Below, piece after piece: positions 23,165 to 33,981 of a stretch of DNA of 64,000 nucleotides. The notes under the pieces were generated by a model. It made no database searches and was not told where the DNA came from. It saw only the letters and a list, made by a program, of their open reading frames with translations. Origin of the DNA: Prochlorococcus sp. AG-347-M23 (GTDB lineage Bacteria; Cyanobacteriota; Cyanobacteriia; PCC-6307; Cyanobiaceae); assembly GCA_003278855.1 (NCBI GenBank), contig QCCU01000004.1, positions 37,806 through 101,805 on the forward strand, written 5' to 3'. Every line of letters starts with the position of its first letter. Within the stretch, counting starts at the first letter, position 1. The position numbers and the translations under genes were made by a program.

Positions 23165-23701
23165 TTGTCAGAATTGAATTCAAAAGATATTTATAAAATT
23201 GCTGTCGTAATGGGTAGTGATTCAGATCTAAAAACATTGAAACCAGCCATTGATACTTTAAGAGAATTTGGAATAAAAACTGAAGTTTGTATACTTTCTG
23301 CACATCGAACACCTATTGAAATGATGGAATATGCAAAAAATGCAGAATCAGAAAACATAAAAGTAATAATTGCCGGTGCTGGGGGTGCTGCTCATCTTCC
23401 AGGAATGCTTGCATCCATAACTTGCATTCCTGTAATTGGCGTACCAGTAGAGAGTAAGACACTTAAGGGGATTGACTCTCTTTTATCAATCGTTCAAATG
23501 CCCGCTGGAATTCCAGTTGCAACAGTTGCAATTAATGGAGGTCAGAATGCTGGATTATTGGCAATAGAGATGATAAGTTTATTTGATGAATCCATAAAGA
23601 AAAATTTAAAAGAATTCAGAGAAAATCTCCATTCACAAGTAAGAACTAAAAATAATAAGTTATCAACTATTGGACCTGACAATTATCTTCAAAATAAATG
23701 A
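23165..23701 (+). CDS. purE: N5-carboxyaminoimidazole ribonucleotide mutase
   Basis: VVMGSDSDLKTLKPA, SAHRTP, AGAGGAAHLPGM. TTG start. Confidence 0.96.
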   Translation: MSELNSKDIYKIAVVMGSDSDLKTLKPAIDTLREFGIKTEVCILSAHRTPIEMMEYAKNAESENIKVIIAGAGGAAHLPGMLASITCIPVIGVPVESKTLKGIDSLLSIVQMPAGIPVATVAINGGQNAGLLAIEMISLFDESIKKNLKEFRENLHSQVRTKNNKLSTIGPDNYLQNK

Positions 23702-23715
23702 GCTGATATTCTTTA

Positions 23716-24339
23716 TTAGGCCTTGTTAAGAAAGTTTTGTTTTTTTAGGTAGTTAATAACTTTTTCAACGGAATCATTTAAATCTAACGAACCTGTATCA
23801 ACAACAATTTCTGGATTATTAGGCGCTTCATATGGACTAGAAATCCCTGTAAATTCCTTAATTTCACCCAAACGAGCTTTCTTATAAAGACCTTTAGTAT
23901 CCCTATTTTCACAAACTGTGATATCTGCAGCACAATAAACTTCAATAAAATCCTTAGATCCAATAATTTTTCTCACTTTATCTCTATCGCTAATAAATGG
24001 TGAAACGAATGCTGTAATAGTTATTATCCCAGCATTCATAAATAAATTCGCAACTTCTCCAATTCTTCTTATATTTTCTTCTCTATCTTCATCCGAAAAA
24101 CCAAGATCTTTACATAAACCGTGTCTAATATTATCTCCATCCAACACATAAGTCGAAAAACCATCTAAGTGCAAAACTTCATTTAAAGCGTTGGCTAAAG
24201 TACTTTTACCAGAGCCAGATAAACCTGTAAACCATATCACCATACCTTTATGACCTCTCATTTTCTCTAACTTTTCTCTATCAATAGTTAAATTGTGCCA
24301 CTTTATGTTGGTTGACTTTGTTTGATCTTGTTCTTTCAT
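23716..24339 (-). CDS. cysC: Adenylylsulfate kinase
   Basis: WFTGLSGSGKSTLANAL, LDGDNIRHGL, AFVSPF. Start reassigned to ATG at 24339 (MKEQDQTKSTNIKWHN); the longer ORF overlaps the upstream gene. Confidence 0.93.
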   Translation of the reverse strand: MKEQDQTKSTNIKWHNLTIDREKLEKMRGHKGMVIWFTGLSGSGKSTLANALNEVLHLDGFSTYVLDGDNIRHGLCKDLGFSDEDREENIRRIGEVANLFMNAGIITITAFVSPFISDRDKVRKIIGSKDFIEVYCAADITVCENRDTKGLYKKARLGEIKEFTGISSPYEAPNNPEIVVDTGSLDLNDSVEKVINYLKKQNFLNKA

Positions 24340-24379
24340 TACTTGGACTATTAAAATTAAAACTATCCTAACCCTTGCT

Positions 24380-24691
24380 TCATAAATTATGAAATCCCTC
24401 TTTACGAAGAAACTCAATTGATTTCGATACCATATCACCCTGTAACTGGATATTACTATCAATTAATGTTCCCCCAGTACCACAAAAAACTTTAATTTTT
24501 TTTAGTAATTCTTTTAATAAGATTTCATCCTCAGTCCCTAACCCTCTAATTAAAGTAATAGTCTTACCCTTTTTACCTTTTTTTTGTTTTGAAATATTTA
24601 TTTTTGATCTTTTATCAAAAGTATCTACCTTAGCTATTTCTTCAGATTTTTTTTCTTGATTATCAAATTCTATCCAATTCTTTTTTCCCAT
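24380..24691 (-). CDS. SUI1/eIF1-like (YciH-type) translation factor
   Basis: ITLIRGLGTEDEILLKELLKKIKVFCGTGGTLIDSNIQLQGDMVSKSIEFLRKEG is a SUI1 domain. Confidence 0.9.
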   Translation of the reverse strand: MGKKNWIEFDNQEKKSEEIAKVDTFDKRSKINISKQKKGKKGKTITLIRGLGTEDEILLKELLKKIKVFCGTGGTLIDSNIQLQGDMVSKSIEFLRKEGFHNL

Positions 24692-24739
24692 TATTTTAAA
24701 TATAATCTATAGTTAGTTAATACTTATTCTATAGAAAAA

Positions 24740-25984
24740 GTGGTAAGTACATTTTCTCGCAAAGATCAAAACTATAAAAATGAAGATTTAAATCAACCTT
24801 CCAAAGAGGGAAGATTCGGAAAATATGGTGGTCAATATGTTCCTGAAACACTAATGCCTGCTCTTTTTGAGCTCGAAAAAGCTGCATCAAATGCATGGAA
24901 AGATAAACTTTTTGTAAAAGAATTAAATCATCTTCTTAAGACTTATGTAGGCAGAGAAACACCACTTTATGAAGCCAAAAGACTCACTGAACATTACAAA
25001 ACTAAAAAAGCAACTCCGAAAATATGGCTTAAAAGAGAAGACTTAAATCATACTGGTGCTCACAAAATTAATAATGCCCTTGGTCAAGCTTTATTAGCAA
25101 TAAGAATGGGCAAAAAAAGAATAATTGCAGAAACTGGAGCAGGTCAGCATGGAGTTGCTACGGCTACTGTTTGTGCGAGATTTGGCTTGAAATGCATCAT
25201 TTATATGGGTGCTGAAGACATAAAAAGGCAGTCCCTTAACGTCTTCAGAATGAAACTTCTAGGAGCTGAAGTTAAAGTTGTAAATTCAGGAACTGCAACA
25301 CTTAAGGATGCTACTAGTGAAGCCATTAGAGATTGGGTTTCTAATGTCGAAACCACACACTACATTTTAGGATCTGTTGCAGGTCCACACCCTTTCCCAA
25401 AGATTGTGCGAGATTTTCATGCAGTTATAGGTGAAGAAACTAAAAAACAATGTTTGGAATCATTTGGATCTTTTCCTGATATTTTGCTTGCTTGTGTAGG
25501 GGGGGGATCAAATGCAATGGGTCTTTTCCATCCTTTTGTTAAAGAAACTTCTGTGCGTCTTATTGGGGTTGAAGCCGCAGGAAGCGGAGTTGATACTGAC
25601 AAACATGCTGCCACTATCACTAAAGGGTCAGTTGGAATTTTGCATGGATCAATGAGTCTTCTCTTGCAAGATGATAATGGTCAAGTACAAGAAGCTCACT
25701 CAATAAGTGCAGGTTTAGATTACCCTGGAGTAGGTCCTGAACATAGCCATTTAAAAGATATAGGTAGAGCAGAATATGGATCCGTCACAGATCAAGAAGC
25801 TTTAGACGCTTTGAAACTTGTTAGTGAGCTAGAAGGAATTATACCTGCACTTGAAACTTCCCATGCATTTGCTTGGTTAGATAAATTATGCCCTACTCTT
25901 GAAAAAGATACTCATATAGTTATCAATTGCTCTGGTAGAGGCGACAAAGATGTTAATACTGTTGCATCTTCATTAGATATTTAA
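24740..25984 (+). CDS. trpB: Tryptophan synthase beta chain
   Basis: [46 protein letters not shown] start. Confidence 0.98.
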   Translation: MVSTFSRKDQNYKNEDLNQPSKEGRFGKYGGQYVPETLMPALFELEKAASNAWKDKLFVKELNHLLKTYVGRETPLYEAKRLTEHYKTKKATPKIWLKREDLNHTGAHKINNALGQALLAIRMGKKRIIAETGAGQHGVATATVCARFGLKCIIYMGAEDIKRQSLNVFRMKLLGAEVKVVNSGTATLKDATSEAIRDWVSNVETTHYILGSVAGPHPFPKIVRDFHAVIGEETKKQCLESFGSFPDILLACVGGGSNAMGLFHPFVKETSVRLIGVEAAGSGVDTDKHAATITKGSVGILHGSMSLLLQDDNGQVQEAHSISAGLDYPGVGPEHSHLKDIGRAEYGSVTDQEALDALKLVSELEGIIPALETSHAFAWLDKLCPTLEKDTHIVINCSGRGDKDVNTVASSLDI

Positions 25985-26335
25985 TCAATACCTTGGTATT
26001 GATGGGTCAATATATCTACTCCATCCATCAATACCCTCCTCCAAATTCCATATTTCGCTCACAATATTATTATCCAAGCACCATTGAGAAAAGTTATAAC
26101 TTCTTATTCCTGCATGACAAGTCACTACAATTTCTCTATCTAATAAACCAGCAAATATTTCTTCAACATATTCACAGGTGACTTTACTAATTGGTACGTG
26201 TAAAAATTCTTTTGAGAAACGAGCAAGTTCAAGCTCTGACTGCTCTCTTACATCAATCAAGACTGGATCTTCTTTCTCAGAATTAAACCAATCATTGAGA
26301 CTAGAAGCATTTATAGATTTTGGATAACTTCCCAA
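25985..26335 (-). CDS. Rhodanese-domain protein
   Basis: LIDVREQSELELARF, VTCHAGIRSYNFSQWL-like loop with catalytic-type Cys. Confidence 0.85.
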   Translation of the reverse strand: MGSYPKSINASSLNDWFNSEKEDPVLIDVREQSELELARFSKEFLHVPISKVTCEYVEEIFAGLLDREIVVTCHAGIRSYNFSQWCLDNNIVSEIWNLEEGIDGWSRYIDPSIPRY

Positions 26336-26417
26336 TTTATAGGATAAATTATGTGTTATTTACAATTTAATAAATTAAGTTGCAGTAGGAAGTTTATTGT
26401 TAAAAATAAAATAAACA

Positions 26418-27884
26418 TTGATAATGAAACTTAGAGTAGTAGCAATAATATTATTATTATGTTTATTACTTTTTTTTGGTTTTAAAAAAGTATCTCCTAA
26501 TAAAAATAAGGAGCAAAGTACAAATATTGAGCAACTAAGTATCATAAAATATATACCTGAAAACAATAAATTATTATTTATTTCAAATTTAGATAGTTTT
26601 AATATTGTTAATAATAATGAAAAGGATAAAAATCCAACAAATAAAGATAACTTTATTTTAATAAAAGACTCCATATTACAGTACTTAGGAATAGATCTAG
26701 GCAACAATAAATTAGAAGATATCTATAATAATGAACTTATAATCTCAACATTTGAAAATAATAAAAAGCTTGAAGATGATATTTTGATTGTTTTTAAAAT
26801 AAAGCCAGAAAAAACAATAGATGATTTATTAAATTTGCCTAATAAAATAGATCAGATTGATGAAATAATTTCAATTAATAGAGAAAACAAAATAAATTTC
26901 CTTAACTATATATACCGAACGGAAGATAATTATATAATTGCTTCATCAGATAAAAAATTAATCAAAAATAGTATTAGCTCTAGTAAAAATTTTAAGAAAA
27001 AAAAATTTAAATATGAGGGAGAACTTGTTGGTCTGAACAATGAAAAAAATATATTATTCACAAATAAATTTTTGGAAAGTACATTTTTTAATAAAGAAAT
27101 TTTTACTGAGAATAATGGAGATAATATTGCTACAACTTTTGACTTTAAAAATAAGCAACTAATTTTAAAATCATATTTACTAAATAATAAAAAAAATATT
27201 GATATTCTTACTTACGAAAAGTTAATGAATAAAGAGAATAGTAATGAAGATAATCCTGAAAATTTAATTTTTTGTGATATAAAAAATTTTGACAAATATC
27301 TTAATCCCTTAATAAATGATTTTCAACTCAGTTTTTTTGAAGAGTTGAATAAAAATAATAATCAAAACATTTTAATTCTCAATTCAAATAAAGATTGGCT
27401 TATTACGTTTGAAAAAAATAATGAAGATCAAGTTGATTTAAGTGCTTTGAAAAAGCTAAAAGATTTCAACAAATATACTTTGAAACAAAATGAAGATATT
27501 TATTCGATATATTCCAAAGATATTCTTGAAGAAAAAGACGATGTTATAAAACAATTTTCTTTTGAAAATATCTATTCGATAGAATCAGGAGGTTTAGAAA
27601 TCATAAGTAATCATTTAATTGATGGTAAAGAATTTGAGAAAATATCAAAAAAATTTTTTAACCTAAAAAGTAATAAAGATAAAACTGCTTTTCTTTATTC
27701 AAAAGTTGATATCAAAGATGGTAATTCTAATAAAATTGAATATTTCTCTAATTTGCAGGACCTTAATTTTCTAATTAAAAATATTTTAAAAATATCGAAT
27801 GAGGAATCGCTAGAAATCATAAGTCAGTCTATTCCTGAAAAAAATCCAATTATTTACAGAGAAACAATATTAAACATTCTTTAA
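26418..27884 (+). CDS. Hypothetical membrane-anchored protein, Asn/Lys/Ile-rich (possibly DUF3352-like)
   Basis: 488 aa uninterrupted ORF. N-terminal hydrophobic anchor MKLRVVAIILLLCLLLFFGF. Repeated ILNSNKDWLITF / FLYSKVDIKD patterns. Family assignment tentative. Confidence 0.7.
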   Translation: MIMKLRVVAIILLLCLLLFFGFKKVSPNKNKEQSTNIEQLSIIKYIPENNKLLFISNLDSFNIVNNNEKDKNPTNKDNFILIKDSILQYLGIDLGNNKLEDIYNNELIISTFENNKKLEDDILIVFKIKPEKTIDDLLNLPNKIDQIDEIISINRENKINFLNYIYRTEDNYIIASSDKKLIKNSISSSKNFKKKKFKYEGELVGLNNEKNILFTNKFLESTFFNKEIFTENNGDNIATTFDFKNKQLILKSYLLNNKKNIDILTYEKLMNKENSNEDNPENLIFCDIKNFDKYLNPLINDFQLSFFEELNKNNNQNILILNSNKDWLITFEKNNEDQVDLSALKKLKDFNKYTLKQNEDIYSIYSKDILEEKDDVIKQFSFENIYSIESGGLEIISNHLIDGKEFEKISKKFFNLKSNKDKTAFLYSKVDIKDGNSNKIEYFSNLQDLNFLIKNILKISNEESLEIISQSIPEKNPIIYRETILNIL

Positions 27885-28010
27885 ATTAAATTTATTCAAA
27901 CAAGCTTCAAAAACAATGTTTTTAATTTAATGCGAAGTTAATATCTTGTGGTTAATTAAAAATTATTTGACTATCTTTAATCTATAAGTATTTGATATTG
28001 AATTAAGCAG

Positions 28011-29156
28011 TTGGACAGTAACAAACTAATTTTAAAACCAGGATTAGAGGGTGTCCCAGTTACTAATTCATCTATATGTGATATTGACGGCAACAAAGGT
28101 AAATTATTGTACAGAGGTTATCCCATTGAGGAACTATCCAAAAAAAGCAGTTTTTTAGAAACTGCTTACCTATTGATTTGGGGTGAATTGCCCACAGCTA
28201 TTCAACTAAGAGATTTCGAACAAGAAGTTCAGATGCATCGAAGGTTAAGTTTTAGAGTTAGAGATATGATGAAATGTTTCCCTGCAACAGGTCATCCTAT
28301 GGATGCTCTTCAATCTAGTGCAGCTTCTTTGGGGCTCTTCTATTCGCGTAGAGCAATAGATGATCCTAATTACATCTACAACGCAGTCATAAGACTAATT
28401 GCAAAAATACCCACAATGATTGCAGCCTTTCAACTTATTAGAAAAGGACAAGACCCAATTCAACCTAGAGATGATCTAACTTACTCATCAAATTTTCTTT
28501 ACATGTTGACTGAAAAAGAACAAGATCCTATAGCCGCAAAAGTTTTTGATAGGTGCTTAATTCTACATGCCGAACATAGTTTAAACGCAAGTACATTTAG
28601 CGCTAGAGTGACTGCAAGTACTCTTACAGATCCATATGCTGTCATCGCCTCTGCAGTAGGAACCCTAGCTGGGCCATTGCATGGAGGAGCAAACGAAGAT
28701 GTGATTGCCATGTTAGAAGAAATTAAAACCCCAGAAAATGCTGGGTCTTTTTTAGATAATGCAATAAAAAATAAAAGTAAGATAATGGGCTTCGGCCACA
28801 GAGAATATAAAGTCAAAGATCCCAGAGCAATAATTCTTCAAAAACTTGCAGAAGAACTTTTTATTAGATTTGGAGCAGATGAAATGTATGAAGTTGCTAA
28901 ATCACTTGAGGCAGAGGCAATACCAAGACTTGGACCTAAGGGTATATTCCCTAACGTGGATTTTTATTCTGGACTTGTTTATAGAAAACTTGGTATTCCT
29001 CGTGATTTATTTACTCCAATTTTTGCCATATCTAGAGTGGCTGGTTGGTTAGCTCATTGGAGAGAGCAACTTGGAGCAAATAGAATTTTCAGACCATCGC
29101 AAATCTATACAGGTTCAGCACCAAGAGATTGGATCAGCTTAGAAAGTAGAGAATAA
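28011..29156 (+). CDS. gltA: Citrate synthase
   Basis: LLYRGYPIEELS, LHAEHSLNASTFSARV, GPLHGGANE, GFGHREYKVKDPRA. TTG start. Confidence 0.96.
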   Translation: MDSNKLILKPGLEGVPVTNSSICDIDGNKGKLLYRGYPIEELSKKSSFLETAYLLIWGELPTAIQLRDFEQEVQMHRRLSFRVRDMMKCFPATGHPMDALQSSAASLGLFYSRRAIDDPNYIYNAVIRLIAKIPTMIAAFQLIRKGQDPIQPRDDLTYSSNFLYMLTEKEQDPIAAKVFDRCLILHAEHSLNASTFSARVTASTLTDPYAVIASAVGTLAGPLHGGANEDVIAMLEEIKTPENAGSFLDNAIKNKSKIMGFGHREYKVKDPRAIILQKLAEELFIRFGADEMYEVAKSLEAEAIPRLGPKGIFPNVDFYSGLVYRKLGIPRDLFTPIFAISRVAGWLAHWREQLGANRIFRPSQIYTGSAPRDWISLESRE

Positions 29157-29231
29157 TATTTGCAGCTTTTCATAAAAAACACACATATTGTTTGTGAAGA
29201 GTTAATCTATTAAGTAAATAACATAAAAATT

Positions 29232-30350
29232 TTGGAATACGGATTAGATCTCGAATATAGTTTTAATGAATTCTTAAAAGGTTTTGGCCTTTCCAGTGAA
29301 ATCGCTCATATAATATGGCTCCCTCTTCCTATGCTTTTGGTTTTGGTAGCGGCAGTTGTTGGCGTTTTAGTAACAGTTTGGCTTGAAAGAAAAATATCTG
29401 CTGCTGCTCAACAAAGAATAGGTCCAGAATATGCTGGAGCGCTCGGCGTCCTCCAACCAATTGCAGATGGTCTTAAGTTACTTGTCAAAGAAGATATTAT
29501 TCCTGCCAAAGCAGATGGGATTCTCTTTACTGCAGGACCTATATTAGTTCTTGTCCCAGTGATTCTGTCCTGGCTAATTGTTCCTTTTGGACAAAACCTT
29601 TTAATAAGTAACGTTGGTATTGGAATTTTCCTATGGATTGCTTTAAGCAGTATTCAGCCAATTGGCCTTCTTATGAGCGGATACGCATCAAATAATAAGT
29701 ATTCTTTATTAGGAGGTTTAAGAGCAGCAGCTCAATCAATAAGTTATGAAATTCCTTTAGCTTTATCTGTACTAGCTATCGTACTAATGACAAATTCTCT
29801 AAGTACTGTTGACATTGTCAACCAACAAAGTGGTGCTGGAATCCTAAGTTGGAATATATGGAGACAACCAGTTGGTTTTATAGTCTTTTGGATTTGTGCT
29901 CTTGCGGAATGTGAGAGACTTCCATTTGACTTGCCCGAAGCTGAAGAAGAATTAGTTGCGGGATATCAAACTGAATATGCAGGGATGAAATTCGCATTGT
30001 TCTACTTGGGTAGTTACATTAATTTAATTCTTTCCGCTTTATTAGTATCAATACTTTATTTGGGAGGATGGGGTTTTCCTATTCCAGTCGAATTAATAGC
30101 TAAGTTTCTTAATTTACCTATTAATGCACCCTTTATTCAGGTTTTCACTGCATCAATAGGAATTGTAATGACTGTACTGAAAGCATATCTTTTAGTTTTT
30201 ATTGCAATTTTATTACGTTGGACAACTCCTAGAGTAAGAATAGATCAACTCTTAGATCTCGGGTGGAAGTTTCTTCTGCCAATTTCTCTTGCTAATCTTT
30301 TGATAACAGCAGGATTAAAACTTGCTTTTCCGCAATTCTTTGGTGGTTAA
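29232..30350 (+). CDS. ndhA: NAD(P)H-quinone oxidoreductase subunit 1
   Basis: [55 protein letters not shown]. Confidence 0.98.
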   Translation: MEYGLDLEYSFNEFLKGFGLSSEIAHIIWLPLPMLLVLVAAVVGVLVTVWLERKISAAAQQRIGPEYAGALGVLQPIADGLKLLVKEDIIPAKADGILFTAGPILVLVPVILSWLIVPFGQNLLISNVGIGIFLWIALSSIQPIGLLMSGYASNNKYSLLGGLRAAAQSISYEIPLALSVLAIVLMTNSLSTVDIVNQQSGAGILSWNIWRQPVGFIVFWICALAECERLPFDLPEAEEELVAGYQTEYAGMKFALFYLGSYINLILSALLVSILYLGGWGFPIPVELIAKFLNLPINAPFIQVFTASIGIVMTVLKAYLLVFIAILLRWTTPRVRIDQLLDLGWKFLLPISLANLLITAGLKLAFPQFFGG

Positions 30351-30418
30351 ATTTAAGTAAAAATACTTAAATCCAAAATTATTCCACTAAAATAAAATTA
30401 CTAAGTAAATTTTTCGAA

Positions 30419-31045
30419 ATGAACAATTTCCTTCAACAAATAAATAGCTATATCAAAGAAGCATTTAATGCTGGCAAATATTTATACAATGGTATATCGG
30501 TAACTTTTGATCATCTTCGAAGAAGACCTGTTACTGTTCAGTATCCATATGAAAAATTAATACCTTCTGAAAGATATAGAGGAAGGATACATTATGAATT
30601 TGATAAATGTATTGCTTGTGAAGTTTGTGTGAGAGTATGTCCCATAAATCTCCCAGTAGTAGATTGGGTAATGAATAAAGAAACCAAAAAAAAGGAGCTT
30701 AGAAATTATTCAATAGATTTTGGAGTTTGTATTTTCTGCGGAAATTGTGTTGAATATTGCCCAACTAATTGTCTATCAATGACTGAAGAATATGAATTAG
30801 CTACTTTTGACAGACACAATTTAAATTTCGATAATGTCGCACTTGGCAGACTACCCACAAATGTTACAACAGATCCTTCAGTTAAACCTCTTAGAGAACT
30901 TACCTATCTTCCTAAAGGTGTCATGGACCCTCATGAAATCCCAGCTTCAGATGCAAGGGTTGGTAAATTACCTGAAGAAGTTTATGATTGGATGAGGCCT
31001 GAATCCAATGAAAATAAAGATAAAGTTTCTAATCCAACTAATTAA
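30419..31045 (+). CDS. ndhI: NAD(P)H-quinone oxidoreductase subunit I (2x 4Fe-4S)
   Basis: [16 protein letters not shown] and [16 protein letters not shown]. Confidence 0.98.
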   Translation: MNNFLQQINSYIKEAFNAGKYLYNGISVTFDHLRRRPVTVQYPYEKLIPSERYRGRIHYEFDKCIACEVCVRVCPINLPVVDWVMNKETKKKELRNYSIDFGVCIFCGNCVEYCPTNCLSMTEEYELATFDRHNLNFDNVALGRLPTNVTTDPSVKPLRELTYLPKGVMDPHEIPASDARVGKLPEEVYDWMRPESNENKDKVSNPTN

Positions 31046-31057
31046 TTTCCTTAATTT

Positions 31058-31657
31058 ATGTCCATTGCCATAACAACACAGTTTATTTGTTTTACAGTTT
31101 TATCTTTAGTTGTCATTATTGGAGCACTTGGTGTCGTGTTGCTCGAAAGTATTGTTTATTCAGCCTTTCTGCTTGGTGGAGTTTTCATGAGTGTTGCAGG
31201 ATTATATCTTCTATTAAATGCAAGTTTTGTTGCTGCAGCTCAAGTTTTAGTTTATGTGGGTGCAGTGAATGTATTAATAATTTTTGCGATAATGTTAGTC
31301 AATAAAAAAGAAGATTTAAAGCCTATCAATGACATTAAATCAAGAAGAGTTATTTCAACATCGATATGTTTGACCCTCCTAAGCCTCTTAATAAGAGTTG
31401 ACTTGACCAATGTATGGAGCCTATCAAGTCCTCAAAACTCTATTGGAGAAGAATCAACTATTAGGATTGGTGAACATCTTTTTAGTGATTATTTACTCCC
31501 ATTTGAAGTAGCTTCAGTCTTACTTTTAATGGCAATGATTGGGGCTATTGTTTTAGCTAGAAGAGATGTAATGAGCAAAGATATTTCGACAGGACTACCA
31601 GTTGATCAAGAGTTAATTGAAAAATCATCAGAACCGTTACTTACAAATAAAAATTAA
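31058..31657 (+). CDS. ndhG: NAD(P)H-quinone oxidoreductase subunit 6
   Basis: AAAQVLVYVGAVNVLIIFAIMLVNK, between ndhI and ndhE. Confidence 0.96.
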   Translation: MSIAITTQFICFTVLSLVVIIGALGVVLLESIVYSAFLLGGVFMSVAGLYLLLNASFVAAAQVLVYVGAVNVLIIFAIMLVNKKEDLKPINDIKSRRVISTSICLTLLSLLIRVDLTNVWSLSSPQNSIGEESTIRIGEHLFSDYLLPFEVASVLLLMAMIGAIVLARRDVMSKDISTGLPVDQELIEKSSEPLLTNKN

Positions 31658-31675
31658 CCTTTTGAATTTCTTATT

Positions 31676-31996
31676 ATGAATTTAGAATCAATTCCTCTTC
31701 AAGCTTTTTTAATAGTTTCTTCAGTATTATTTTGCATTGGTATTTGGGGATTATTAAATAGCAGAAATGCAGTCAGAGTTCTTATGAGCATTGAATTAAT
31801 GCTCAATGCGGTAAATATAAACTTGATGGCGTTTTCTTCCTATATAGATAATAATTTAATTCAAGGACAAGTTTTTACAATTTTTGTGATTACTGTTGCT
31901 GCCGCAGAAGCAGCCGTTGGATTAGCTATATTGTTATCTCTTTATAGGAATAGGGTGACTGTAGATATGGAAAGTTTTAATTTATTAAAATGGTAA
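31676..31996 (+). CDS. ndhE: NAD(P)H-quinone oxidoreductase subunit 4L
   Basis: [46 protein letters not shown]. Confidence 0.97.
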   Translation: MNLESIPLQAFLIVSSVLFCIGIWGLLNSRNAVRVLMSIELMLNAVNINLMAFSSYIDNNLIQGQVFTIFVITVAAAEAAVGLAILLSLYRNRVTVDMESFNLLKW

Positions 31997-32005
31997 AAGC
32001 ATTAA

Positions 32006-32917
32006 ATGAAACTTTCATTAGTGCTCATTGTATATCGTTCAGATAGTTCTATAGCTCAAGAGGCTTCAAAATTCTGTGAAGAAGTTCTTAAAGCAAAAAA
32101 TATTAAATCAAACAGGATTGAAAGTGATTTTCATAAAGATGAAATTGAAAAATATTTTTCTAATTCACAATCACAACCAAATATTGGCATAGTTCTTGGT
32201 GGAGATGGAACCTTCCTGAAATGTGCAAATGCATTAGCTGATTATGATATTCCTTTGTTGAGTATTAATATTGGAGGTAATTTGGGGTTTCTTACTCAAG
32301 AGAAAGAATTTTTATTTGACAAATCTTTTATTGAAATCCTTGAAAACGAAGAATATTTAATTGACTTTCGTAATAGATTAAATTGCAATGTTTGTGTTGA
32401 GGGGACAAGTTCTGAGAAAAAAATCATAAAAAGCTATAACGCCTTAAATGATTTTTATTTTAAATCCGTTGAAGAAGATATTTCTCCGACCAACCAAATA
32501 CAAATTGAAATAAATAATGAGAAGGTAAATGAATATAAAGGTGATGGATTGATTGTAGCTACAACTACGGGTTCAACAGCCTACTCAATGGCTGCAGGAG
32601 GTCCAATAGTACATCCAAGTATAGATGGAATGATTATTAACCCTATATGCCCAATGAGTTTGGCTAGTAGACCAATCGTCATACCTAATACAAGTACCGT
32701 AATCATTAAGCCAGTAAAAAAAAGTAAAGGGGAAATTAAATTATGGACTGACGGTTCAAAATGTATGACTATTAAGGAAAATTATTATTGTGAGATCAAG
32801 AAAGGGAAATCACCCTGCAAAATAATAAAGTTTAAAAAAAGCACAAGTTACTATAATACCTTAATAAAAAAACTAGATTGGAAAGGCGATTTGTCTCCAA
32901 AAAATTTCAAAAATTAA
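32006..32917 (+). CDS. nadK: NAD kinase
   Basis: [48 protein letters not shown]. Confidence 0.95.
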   Translation: MKLSLVLIVYRSDSSIAQEASKFCEEVLKAKNIKSNRIESDFHKDEIEKYFSNSQSQPNIGIVLGGDGTFLKCANALADYDIPLLSINIGGNLGFLTQEKEFLFDKSFIEILENEEYLIDFRNRLNCNVCVEGTSSEKKIIKSYNALNDFYFKSVEEDISPTNQIQIEINNEKVNEYKGDGLIVATTTGSTAYSMAAGGPIVHPSIDGMIINPICPMSLASRPIVIPNTSTVIIKPVKKSKGEIKLWTDGSKCMTIKENYYCEIKKGKSPCKIIKFKKSTSYYNTLIKKLDWKGDLSPKNFKN

Positions 32918-33403
32918 ATGGCCTTTGAGATAGAAAGAAGATTTCTTATAAAAAATGATAATTGGAAAGAATTCATAATTAAAAAAGTTTATATTGAACA
33001 AGGATATTTTTCCAAAAGTTTAGATGGTTGGATTATTAGGGTAAGGCTTATAGGCAAAAACTCTAAAATTACCCTTAAAAAACATATCAAGGGTTTTACC
33101 AACTTTGAATTTGAATACTCCATTCCACGAAGCGATGCTGAAACAATAATGTCAAATCTTTCAAATACAATTAAAAAAGATAGATACTTTCTAGAAATTG
33201 AAAAAAAATCTTGGATTATAGATTGCTTTAAAGAAAATAATTATCCACTTGAAATAGCAGAAATTGAACTTTCTTATGAAGAGGAAGATTTGATTCTTCC
33301 ATCTTTCATTTCGAAAGAAATCACAAGTCTGACCCATTACACCAATTTCAGTCTTGCTAACTACCCTTTTTCAGATTGGAACGAAGAATATTTACAACTT
33401 TAA
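32918..33403 (+). CDS. CYTH-domain (adenylate cyclase/thiamine triphosphatase-like) protein
   Basis: MAFEIERRFLIKNDNW, QGYFS...IRVRLIGKNSKITLK, LEIAEIEL. ExExK-type N-terminus. Confidence 0.85.
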   Translation: MAFEIERRFLIKNDNWKEFIIKKVYIEQGYFSKSLDGWIIRVRLIGKNSKITLKKHIKGFTNFEFEYSIPRSDAETIMSNLSNTIKKDRYFLEIEKKSWIIDCFKENNYPLEIAEIELSYEEEDLILPSFISKEITSLTHYTNFSLANYPFSDWNEEYLQL

Positions 33404-33474
33404 AAAGTAACTAGTCAGAGGACCCACTCTTCCTTTATATTTTCTTTATATTTAAACAAAGTATTTTTCTTCAG

Positions 33475-33663
33475 ATGTATGGTCTTTACGACAAAGAAGG
33501 AATATTGAGATTTGTTGATTCAGACAAGGATGCATGTATTGCATATGCTGAACTCTTCGAATTAGGTTCTACAAATTATTGTCTGATAGATTTAGCTAAT
33601 GATACAAAAAAAGTAAAAGGTTATACTAATCTTGATCAGAGTCTGGGAGTGTACAACAATTAA
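33475..33663 (+). CDS. Small conserved-looking hypothetical protein
   Basis: 62 aa ORF in a free intergenic slot. 3' end overlaps the convergent LuxR gene by 38 bp. Confidence 0.5.
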   Translation: MYGLYDKEGILRFVDSDKDACIAYAELFELGSTNYCLIDLANDTKKVKGYTNLDQSLGVYNN

Positions 33664-33904
33664 ATCCATCTCTACAAATCTTGCCGTTGTCCATTGCCCA
33701 ATTCAAAAGCGCTACTCGATTTTTAGAACCAGTTTTTGTAAACATATTGCTTACATGATTATCAACAGTTCTTTTACTAATAGTTAGTTTTACCGCAATT
33801 TCTTGATTTGTAAGCCCATCAGCTACGAGATCTATGATTTCCATCTCCCTTGCTGAGAGACCCATCATATCAATGTTGTTTACTTCTTCTTCAACCATTT
33901 GCAT
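33626..33904 (-). CDS. Small LuxR/PedR-like HTH regulator
   Basis: 92 aa: LSAREMEIIDLVADGLTNQEIAVKLTISKRTVDNHVSNMFTKTGSKNRVALLNWA. Confidence 0.85.
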   Translation of the reverse strand: MQMVEEEVNNIDMMGLSAREMEIIDLVADGLTNQEIAVKLTISKRTVDNHVSNMFTKTGSKNRVALLNWAMDNGKICRDGFNCCTLPDSDQD

Positions 33905-33981
33905 TTAAACAGTTCCTTTTTTATATTAATTAAGTTTAGCAATCTCAGTACACTTGTTAACCAACTAGGAAACAAAAGCAA

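Noticed and set aside
24340-24462. 41-aa N-terminal extension of the tracked cysC ORF (MIVISSYRVIWYRNQ...)
   Set aside because: Overlaps the SUI1-like gene and is not APS-kinase-like. ATG at 24339 gives the expected protein.
26375-26707. 110-aa minus-strand ORF
   Set aside because: Antisense to the start of the 488-aa gene. AT-rich sequence readily yields such ORFs and no domain is recognisable.
31087-31305. 72-aa same-strand ORF in another frame inside ndhG
   Set aside because: Entirely inside ndhG in an alternate frame. Cys/Ser/Phe-rich composition is typical of an off-frame translation.
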